NCBI GenBank assembly: GCA_030041195.1 | Contig: JASHOI010000655.1 | Location: 1 to 11,032 of the forward strand | Length of the DNA stretch: 11,032 bases | From: Streptosporangiaceae bacterium | GTDB lineage: Bacteria > Actinomycetota > Actinomycetes > Streptosporangiales > Streptosporangiaceae | Direction: 5' to 3' | Shown: positions 6,904 through 11,032 of the stretch, piece after piece | Numbering within the stretch: position 1 is the stretch's first letter | Layout: each line of letters begins with the position of its first letter | Position numbers and translations under genes: made by a program | Notes under the pieces: model-generated | Database searches by the model: none | Told to the model about the DNA's origin: nothing | Seen by the model: the letters and a program-made list of their open reading frames with translations, nothing else

Positions 6904-6909
6904 AGACTA
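6904..6909 (-). promoter_or_regulatory. -10 box for a leaderless transcript
   Basis: On the minus strand, TAGTCT (6909-6904) lies six bases before the ATG at 6897, so transcription would begin at or next to the start codon. No Shine-Dalgarno sequence is present. No convincing -35 is seen at 17 bases, which is common for actinobacterial leaderless promoters. Confidence 0.4.
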
Positions 6910-6981
6910 CGGTCGCGGCGCCGGAATGCGCGCAGGCGGCGGTGCGGTTGCACGCATTGCTGACGACCGACAGGAGCAGAC

Positions 6982-7410
6982 GTGACCACCTCGCTGACCA
7001 AGCCGCTCTACACCGCTCGGGCCACCGCAACCGGCGGCAGGGCCGGGCACGCCGTCTCCGATGACGGCATCCTCGACCTCGACCTGAAGCCGCCGAAGGA
7101 GATGGGCGGGCCGGGCGGGGCAACCAATCCCGAGCAGCTGTTCGCCGCCGGGTACGCGGCCTGTTTCCAGAGCGCGCTGGCCGTGGTGGGCCGCCGCCAG
7201 GGCGTGGATACCAGTGAGTCCACCGTGGAGGCCGACGTCACGATCGGCACGATTCCCGGCGGCGGCTACGGGCTCGCGGTCGCGCTGCGGGTTTCCATTC
7301 CCGGCGCGGACGCCGAGACCACCCGCGCGCTGGCCGAGGCCGCCCACCAGGTGTGCCCGTACTCGAACGCCACCAGGGGCAACATCGACGTGACGGTCAG
7401 CGCGGCGTGA
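6982..7410 (+). CDS. ohr: Organic hydroperoxide resistance protein (OsmC/Ohr family)
   Basis: Ohr is a cytosolic thiol peroxidase that reduces organic and lipid hydroperoxides through two cysteines. The 142-residue length fits the Ohr branch. The reactive pair is visible: Cys61 in AAGYAACFQSAL and Cys125 in VCPYSNATRGN. The conserved Arg20 (in TGGRAGHA) and Glu51 (in NPEQLFAAGYA), which set the first cysteine's reactivity in Ohr, are also present. The N-terminal LYTARATATGGR and GGATNPEQLF are family signatures. GTG 6982 has AGGAG at 6972-6976 with a five-base gap. It is divergent from the split-barrel gene, with an 84-base gap. No OhrR regulator gene is in the window and no clear OhrR operator is seen. 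Its last 14 bases overlap the end of the convergent nucleoside hydrolase. Confidence 0.94.
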   Translation: MTTSLTKPLYTARATATGGRAGHAVSDDGILDLDLKPPKEMGGPGGATNPEQLFAAGYAACFQSALAVVGRRQGVDTSESTVEADVTIGTIPGGGYGLAVALRVSIPGADAETTRALAEAAHQVCPYSNATRGNIDVTVSAA

Positions 7411-8368
7411 CCTCGGCCGCGCTGAGGCCGGCCGCGACTCGTCCGTAGGCGTCCAGGACCAGGTCCCAGAACGCGCCGGCGTCGATGCCCACGGCCACCC
7501 GGGCGTTGCACTCGCCGGCCGCGGCGCTGAAGTCGGTGACGGTCATGCCGGACGTCCACCGCCCGGCGGTCTCCACCTCCACCCGCGCGGGCACGCAGGT
7601 CAGCAGATCCGGTGCGGCCACCGCGGCCACGGCGCAGACGTCGTGCACGGCCGGGCCGTCGGCCGGTTCGGGCCCCGGTCCCCGGCCGACGTTGCGGTAC
7701 CCGGACAGGCTCGGCAGCAGCAGTTCGTCTGCCAGCCTGCCGAGGCCGCGCATCCGGTCGCGGACCGCGCGGGTGGCCCGGGCCTGCAGGGTCACGTCAA
7801 GGCCGACCATGGTCACGGTCCAGCCGGCGCCGAACACGATCGCAGCGGCCTCCGGATCAGCGGCCATGTTGAATTCGGCGGCGGGCGTCACGTTCCCGCG
7901 CCCGGCGGATCCGCCCATGATCACGAACTCCCTGACCTGGGAGACGAGCTGCGGGTACCGGCGCAGCGCGAGCGCGACGTTGGTCAGCGGGCCGATCGCG
8001 ATCAGCGTGATCTGCCCCGGCTCGGCACCCGTCGCGCCGCCCAGGAAGTCCACCGCGTGCCCGTCCGCCGGGCCGGACGAGGCCTCCGGGATGGCGGCCG
8101 CGCCGAGCCCCGAGTCCCCGTGCACCGCGTGTGCGTGCAGCGGCGGCCGCTGCAGCGGGACCGGGCAGCCGGCGATCACCGGCACGTCCGGCATGCCCAC
8201 GAAGTCGCGGACCCGCAGCGCGTTCGCCGTGGTCTTGTCGAGGCCGACGTTCCCGGCCACGGTCGTGATCCCGCGCAGGTCAAGTCCGGGGTGGCCGGCC
8301 GCGAACACCAGGGCCAGGGCGTCGTCGATACCGGGATCGCAGTCAATGATGATCTTCTGAACCGTCAC
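7397..8368 (-). CDS. Inosine/uridine-preferring nucleoside hydrolase
   Basis: This 323-residue enzyme cleaves the N-glycosidic bond of ribonucleosides to give a base and ribose, for salvage. The calcium-binding motif is at the N-terminus: IIIDCDPGIDDALA, with Asp9, Asp11, Asp15 and Asp16. Other family features are ITTVAGNVGLDKTTANAL, HGDSGLG, ITLIAIGPLTNVALAL, FVIMGG followed by EFNMAADPEAA, and His242 in AVHDVCAVAA, matching the leaving-group His of IU-nucleoside hydrolases. GTG 8368 is chosen because GGGAG (8379-8375) sits six bases upstream and the family starts at this point. It lies downstream of the sigma gene on the same strand, but a strong hairpin separates them, so it probably has its own promoter. 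Base preference cannot be read from sequence. Confidence 0.93.
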   Translation of the reverse strand: MTVQKIIIDCDPGIDDALALVFAAGHPGLDLRGITTVAGNVGLDKTTANALRVRDFVGMPDVPVIAGCPVPLQRPPLHAHAVHGDSGLGAAAIPEASSGPADGHAVDFLGGATGAEPGQITLIAIGPLTNVALALRRYPQLVSQVREFVIMGGSAGRGNVTPAAEFNMAADPEAAAIVFGAGWTVTMVGLDVTLQARATRAVRDRMRGLGRLADELLLPSLSGYRNVGRGPGPEPADGPAVHDVCAVAAVAAPDLLTCVPARVEVETAGRWTSGMTVTDFSAAAGECNARVAVGIDAGAFWDLVLDAYGRVAAGLSAAEVTPR

Positions 8369-8423
8369 GCCGCACTCCCGTCTGCGTCCTGCCGTCACGC
8401 TAGCGTGCGGTGCCGCGTTGGTC

Positions 8424-8462
8424 GCCGCCCGGCCCCGGGGTCGCTCCCCGGGACCGGGCGGC
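8424..8462 (-). terminator. Strong GC hairpin after the sigma factor gene
   Basis: Arms 8424-8440 and 8446-8462 pair at 16 of 17 positions around a 5-base TCGCT loop, starting three bases beyond the sigma stop. No T-run follows on the minus strand, but long GC hairpins without T-runs are common actinomycete terminators. It separates the sigma gene from the nucleoside hydrolase downstream. Confidence 0.75.
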
Positions 8463-8465
8463 AGT

Positions 8466-9155
8466 TCAGGACGCCGGCCGTCCGGCCAGCGACAGCGCGG
8501 GGCGGGCGGGCGAGCGATGAGCGTGGCGCGGACGGGGGGCGCGCCAGCGCTGCGAACGCCTCCGGCGCGGGGTCCGCTGTGGCATCTCGGCGCCGTCCCG
8601 GCCGCGGGCCTGCGCGAGCAGCCGCTCCCTGAGCTGCTCGCGCCCGCGGTGCAGGCGCGACATGACCGTGCCGATCGGGGTCCCCATGATCTCGGCGATC
8701 TCCTTGTACGGGTAGCCCTCGACATCGGCCAGGTAGATCGTGGTGCTGAATCCTTCCGGCAGCTCGCGCAGGGCCCGGAGCACCTCGGAGTCGGCCAGCC
8801 GGCCCATCGCCTCCTCCTCGGCCGACGGTGCCGCCGACTGGCTGAGCAGGCTCTCGGCCATCTGCACCTCACCGAGCTCGCTGAACAGCGACTGGGCCGG
8901 CTCGCGCCCCACCTTCCTGCGGGTGTTGATGAACGTGTTCGCCAGAATCCGGTACAGCCAGGCGCTCAGATTCGTGCCCGGCCGGAACTGGTGGAAGGCG
9001 GCGTACGCGCGGGCAAAGGTCTCCTGAACCAAATCCTCCGCGTCGCTCGGGTTGCGGGTCATCCGCAGTGCTGCCGGGTACAGCTTGCGCATATAGGGAA
9101 TGACGTCTTGCTCAAAGTCGAGCTTCTCGTCCGTGATGTTGCTGGCCAGCGTCAT
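8466..9155 (-). CDS. SigR/SigH-like ECF sigma factor with Arg-rich C-terminal tail
   Basis: This 229-residue sigma-70 family protein is closest in motifs to the SigR (σR)/SigH group, which directs thiol-oxidative stress genes in actinobacteria. Region 2 spans about residues 14-85: [39 protein letters not shown] and ANTFIN. Region 4 spans about 130-182: [20 protein letters not shown] then [15 protein letters not shown]. The last ~47 residues (183-229) are rich in Arg and Pro and unlike the short SigR tail. ATG 9155 is chosen because AAGGAGG (9171-9165) sits nine bases upstream. In the SigR group the anti-sigma rsrA normally follows directly; here a hairpin and a nucleoside hydrolase follow instead. 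So this may be a paralogue controlled in another way. The sigma family is sure; the regulon is inferred. Confidence 0.92.
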   Translation of the reverse strand: MTLASNITDEKLDFEQDVIPYMRKLYPAALRMTRNPSDAEDLVQETFARAYAAFHQFRPGTNLSAWLYRILANTFINTRRKVGREPAQSLFSELGEVQMAESLLSQSAAPSAEEEAMGRLADSEVLRALRELPEGFSTTIYLADVEGYPYKEIAEIMGTPIGTVMSRLHRGREQLRERLLAQARGRDGAEMPQRTPRRRRSQRWRAPRPRHAHRSPARPALSLAGRPAS

Positions 9156-9251
9156 CGTGCTCGGCCTCCTTGGTGGTATGCCCCCCAACGTGGACAGACC
9201 AGGCGCCGGCCAGACGCGTCACTGCTCTACGATTGCGGCCTCCACCACCAA

Positions 9252-9269
9252 CGTGACCTGGTAGTCACG
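9252..9269. promoter_or_regulatory. Dyad upstream of the sigma gene, possible operator
   Basis: CGTGAC (9252-9257) and GTCACG (9264-9269) are a perfect inverted repeat with a six-base spacer. Next to it CTGTT-GGAT-AACAG (9271-9284) is a second perfect small dyad. The first dyad overlaps the candidate -10 of the sigma promoter, where a repressor would act. Confidence 0.35.
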
Positions 9270-9292
9270 GCTGTTGGATAACAGGGGGTTCC
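9264..9292 (-). promoter_or_regulatory. Candidate ECF-type promoter of the sigma factor gene
   Basis: On the minus strand, GGAAC (9292-9288) and CGTGAC (9269-9264) are 18 bases apart, close to the GGAAT/C with 18-19 bases to GTT/CGT layout of SigR-type ECF promoters. It lies about 110 bases before the sigma start and would fit autoregulation. The -10 match is only partial. Confidence 0.3.
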
Positions 9293-9720
9293 AACTCGGG
9301 GGGGTTAGCTGGGGGGAGGAGATGGCCAGAGCAGCCACGCTGAGACGTCAGCCAGCGAAGATCACCAAATCGGTGCACGCTAACACTCTCATTTTTTCCC
9401 CCTAGCTGGGTGTGGAGTGCATTTCGACCGAGGTTAACAGGTCGTAATAAATCCAGGAGTTAAACAAGACATTCATATGCGTGTCAAGCGGTTCGCGAAG
9501 AACAACGGGGGTGTTCCTGCGAACGTTTGCTGAGTATATCCGCAGGTCAGAAGGCTACTTGCCAGGGTTCGCCGGGATAGCCTGGTTCGCACGGCTCGCG
9601 GCATATCGAGGACTTATCCGTATTCGCCCAGCGGGATATAGCCGAAAATATCCTGGCGCAAAAGGGCATAATTAAAACCGCTTGGCAGGCACGCGGGCAG
9701 TGCGCGACGTGAGCAGAATC
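9293..9720. other. AT-richer intergenic region without a convincing gene
   Basis: About 430 bases between the sigma gene's upstream region and the 3' end of DUF3145. Base composition is clearly less GC-rich than its neighbours (for example TAATAAATCC, TTTTTTCCCCC and AAAACC stretches). An 18-codon frame (9477-9533, reading MRVKRFAKNNGGVPANVC) and a 64-codon GTG frame (9481-9675) exist, but neither has a properly spaced ribosome site: AGGAG at 9455-9459 is 17 bases from ATG 9477. A structured inverted repeat at 9491-9524 lies inside. It may hold a small RNA, a leader peptide or transferred DNA. Confidence 0.5.
9491..9524. repeat. Near-perfect inverted repeat (hairpin) in the AT-richer region
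   Basis: GTTCGC (9491-9496) pairs with GCGAAC (9519-9524), and AACA (9501-9504) pairs with TGTT (9512-9515), with a small asymmetric internal loop and a 7-base apical loop. The GGTTCGC string recurs downstream near 9566 and 9583. No tRNA or known riboswitch core could be matched. Confidence 0.5.
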
Positions 9721-10290
9721 TCAGCCGGTGGCGTGCAGCCAGCGCACCGGAGCGCCGTCGGCCGCGTGCCGGAACGGCTCAAGCTCGTTGTCCCATGGCT
9801 GGCCGAGCAGCAGCGCGAGCTCTTCCTCCAGCGAGCCACCCAGCGCCGGGTGCCGCGGCCCGTGCACCTCCACCAGGCTGTCCACCGGCAGGCTGCCGTC
9901 GGCCCTGGCCGGCCTGCCGACCGCGGCGAGCGTCATCGCAGCGCGCAGCCGCGCCTCGGGCACCAGGATGTCGCCGCACGCCGAGGTGACGGCGGAGAAC
10001 GTGCCGAGCGACGGCGTGTAGCTGTAGCGGACCGGGTCGCAGCCCGGGCTCGCCTCCTCGGTGACCTCGAACCGAAGCCGGTTCCAGGCCGCGAGGGCCG
10101 AGGTGATGGCCGCCGACGTGCCCGGCTTGCCATGCCAGTCCAGCTCGGCCCGGAGCGTTCCCGGTGAGGCGGGCTGGTCGACCCAGGACAGCCGGATGGG
10201 CACGCCAACAATCCCGGCTACCGCCCACTCGATGTGCGGGCATAGCGCCGGGGGCGCGGAATGGACTTGCAGCACGCCTCGAACGGACAC
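9721..10290 (-). CDS. DUF3145 domain protein, fatty-acid-cluster neighbour
   Basis: This 189-residue protein matches the actinobacterial DUF3145 family from end to end: VRGVLQVHSAPPALCPHIEW, then AVAGIVGVPIRLSWVDQPAS, PGTLRAELDWHGKPGT, LRFEVTEEASP, RYSYTPSLGTF, GDILVPEARLRAAM, and the C-terminal QPWDNELEPFRHAADGAPVR with a WLH end. Streptomyces members are about 164 residues (from memory); this one is longer, with extra residues around PARADGSLPVDSLVEVHGPR. GTG 10290 is chosen because GGGAGG (10300-10295) sits four bases upstream and the family begins here. No enzymatic function is established. In Streptomyces the gene sits right by the fab genes, so a role in lipid metabolism is a fair guess. 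Here it is separated from accD by about 4.7 kb and is on the opposite strand. Confidence 0.93.
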   Translation of the reverse strand: MSVRGVLQVHSAPPALCPHIEWAVAGIVGVPIRLSWVDQPASPGTLRAELDWHGKPGTSAAITSALAAWNRLRFEVTEEASPGCDPVRYSYTPSLGTFSAVTSACGDILVPEARLRAAMTLAAVGRPARADGSLPVDSLVEVHGPRHPALGGSLEEELALLLGQPWDNELEPFRHAADGAPVRWLHATG

Positions 10291-10480
10291 CAGACCTCCC
10301 TGCCAGCTGGACGAGGTTCGTCTTCCCCAACGACCTCGCTCACGCCGACAAGGCGGGCGTGCCCTGGCCACTACCGCGGCTCCTCCATTGTGCCCCACGT
10401 CCGCCGCCGGCACCAGCACTCCCCCGTCACGCCGCGTGTCGCCGACGCCCCCGCCCGTGCCCGCGACCCCCGGCCGCCTT

Positions 10481-10517
10481 AAAATCTAGGAGGCTCGCGT
10501 GCAAATGGGGCTCGCAG
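10481..10517 (+). repeat. AAGATCTAGGAGG-type element, copy A
   Basis: This 37-base copy matches the reverse complement of 10895-10931 at 30 of 37 positions. It shares its first 22 bases with the minus-strand copy ending at 10759, with one difference. It contains AGGAGG followed five bases later by GTG and an 8-codon frame. Confidence 0.75.
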
Positions 10518-10630
10518 CGCAATAACCCGTTGGTTTGCGTCATCACGCTTGCCGGCGCGGCGTCGCAGCGACTGGCCGGCTCCGGTGCCGATTCGCCCAT
10601 CCGCGACAAACCCGGCGCCGCGCCGCGCCT

Positions 10631-10707
10631 CAGCCCGCCACCTACGCGCCCCAGCCCGCCACCTTCGCGCCCCAGCCCGCCACCTTCGCGCCCCAGCCCG
10701 CCACCTA
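10631..10707. repeat. 21-bp tandem repeat, 3.7 units
   Basis: Units start at 10631, 10652, 10673 and 10694 (last one partial). The unit begins CAGCCCGCCACCT and ends CGCGCCC; only one base varies among the full units (A or T at unit position 14). The period of 21 is a multiple of three, so every frame gives a heptad, such as SPPPSRP on the plus strand. It abuts the element copy at 10709. Confidence 0.9.
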
Positions 10708-10708
10708 A

Positions 10709-10759
10709 AAGATCTAGGAGGATCCGCGGCAAATACCGCACGCGAGCCTCCTAGATCTT
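10709..10759. repeat. Long hairpin made of two inverted element copies (B and C)
   Basis: AAGATCTAGGAGG (10709-10721) and CCTCCTAGATCTT (10747-10759) are perfect 13-base complements. Inside, GCGG (10726-10729) and CCGC (10736-10739) form a second stem around CAAATA, separated from the outer stem by an internal loop of 4 and 7 bases. Copy C extends to 10738 with near identity to copy A. Confidence 0.85.
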
Positions 10760-10894
10760 CGGCGAACCCCGCCGCGGACCGGAAACCGGCCGCCGGCCCG
10801 CACCTGACCGCTCCTGATGCGACGCCGGTCACCACATCGCCGCTCGAGCCCGAGAACAGGCCCGCCACCAAGATCAAACCGCCGAGTTAATCAT

Positions 10895-10931
10895 CTGCGA
10901 GCCCATGCTGCACCCGGGCCTCCTAGATCTT
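10895..10931 (-). repeat. AAGATCTAGGAGG-type element, copy D
   Basis: Reading the minus strand, this copy matches copy A at 30 of 37 positions, with the final ten bases GGGCTCGCAG identical. A and D thus form imperfect inverted ends around about 450 bases. Reading plus, five T's (10930-10934) end the element. Confidence 0.75.
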
Positions 10932-10943
10932 TTTGAGGCCGCG

Positions 10944-10977
10944 CCCCGGCGGCGGGCTTGCCCGCCGGCTGCCGGGG
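10944..10977. promoter_or_regulatory. GC hairpin 1, competing with hairpin 2
   Basis: CCCCGGC (10944-10950) plus GGCGGGC (10951-10957) pair with GCCCGCC (10960-10966) and GCCGGGG (10971-10977), with a TT loop and a four-base bulge (10967-10970). Its 3' arm is also needed for hairpin 2. Confidence 0.6.
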
Positions 10978-11009
10978 ACCGGAGGCTGTCGCCCCGGGTC
11001 CCCGGCAGC
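10968..11009. promoter_or_regulatory. GC hairpin 2, perfect 13-bp stem
   Basis: GCTGCCGGGGACC (10968-10980) and GGTCCCCGGCAGC (10997-11009) are perfect complements around a 16-base loop. The left arm overlaps the right arm of hairpin 1, so only one can form at a time. TTGCCC follows, without a T-run. What lies beyond the window is unknown. Confidence 0.6.
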
Positions 11010-11032
11010 TTGCCCTGACGAGACCTTGGCCG

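Larger units (their letters stand above)
10291..11032. other. Gene-free, repeat-rich region to the window end
   Basis: About 740 bases without a conserved gene. Bases 10291-10480 should hold the promoter of the DUF3145 gene; I see no clear -35/-10 pair. From 10481 there are four copies of one short element in two orientations, a 21-bp tandem repeat, a long hairpin and two competing GC hairpins. Several frames stay open across the repeats, giving low-complexity Pro/Arg or Gly/Arg heptads, with no family signal. I treat these frames as non-coding. Confidence 0.6.

Noticed and set aside
9156..9188. TTG 9188 as an earlier start for the sigma factor
   Set aside because: The AAGGAGG site would fall inside the gene; ATG 9155 fits it.
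8418..9281. Long plus-strand frame opposite the sigma factor
   Set aside because: It is a high-GC shadow antisense to a well-supported gene, with no family signal.
9490..9590. tRNA-like GGTTCGC strings
   Set aside because: The T-loop consensus GGTTCGA is not met, and no acceptor or anticodon stems could be formed.
9481..9675. 64-codon plus-strand frame from a GTG
   Set aside because: It has no ribosome site, no recognisable family and overlaps a structured repeat; it is probably chance in AT-richer DNA.
10631..10707. CRISPR-like array
   Set aside because: The units are directly adjacent with no spacers, and no cas genes are present.
10479..10877. 132-codon minus-strand Arg/Trp-rich frame
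   Set aside because: It runs through the same repeats, its start is not supported, and its composition is that of translated repeat DNA.
10549..10890. 113-codon plus-strand frame with repeated ARHLRAP heptads
   Set aside because: Heptads arise in every frame from the 21-bp DNA repeat; no ribosome site or family signal was found.

Overview
The window is high-GC actinobacterial DNA. The evidence is a fabD-fabH-acpP-fabF-accD lipid cluster, a DUF3145 gene, an F420/Ddn-type reductase, a SigR-like ECF sigma factor, frequent GTG starts and strong GGAGG ribosome binding sites. The order fabF-accD resembles the mycobacterial kas-accD6 arrangement, and DUF3145 beside the fab genes is known from Streptomyces and relatives. 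A filamentous actinomycete of the Streptosporangiales or a similar group is a reasonable guess, but I cannot name the genus.

Region 1 (1-5022, + strand) is one probable operon for type II fatty acid synthesis. It holds the 3' part of fabD, then fabH, acpP, fabF and a one-polypeptide acyl-CoA carboxylase carboxyltransferase. Together they make malonyl-CoA, move malonyl to ACP, start chains and elongate them. FabD carries an unexpected C-terminal extension that aligns along its length with the biotinyl domain of AccB, but it lacks the biotin-accepting lysine. A perfect 8-bp hairpin separates fabH from acpP.

Region 2 (5023-6224) looks rearranged. It has a 5' stub of a split-barrel oxidase gene, a lower-GC stretch with a minus-strand Dabb-like gene, and an intact Ddn-type deazaflavin reductase gene. 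A 10-bp direct repeat brackets the stub and the Dabb-like gene. A 30-bp tandem duplication joins the 3' ends of the Ddn-type gene and the next, convergent gene.

Region 3 (6214-9292) carries a split-barrel PPOX-family gene (-) that is probably leaderless, a divergent organic hydroperoxide resistance gene (+), a nucleoside hydrolase (-) overlapping its 3' end, and a SigR-like sigma factor (-). A long GC hairpin follows the sigma gene. No anti-sigma gene of the RsrA type is present in the window.

Region 4 (9293-9720) is AT-richer, has no convincing protein gene and contains a structured inverted repeat. DUF3145 (-) follows at 9721-10290. The last ~740 bases have no conserved gene but are dense in repeats: four copies of an AAGATCTAGGAGG-type element in two orientations, a 21-bp tandem repeat, a long hairpin, and two mutually exclusive GC hairpins at the window edge.
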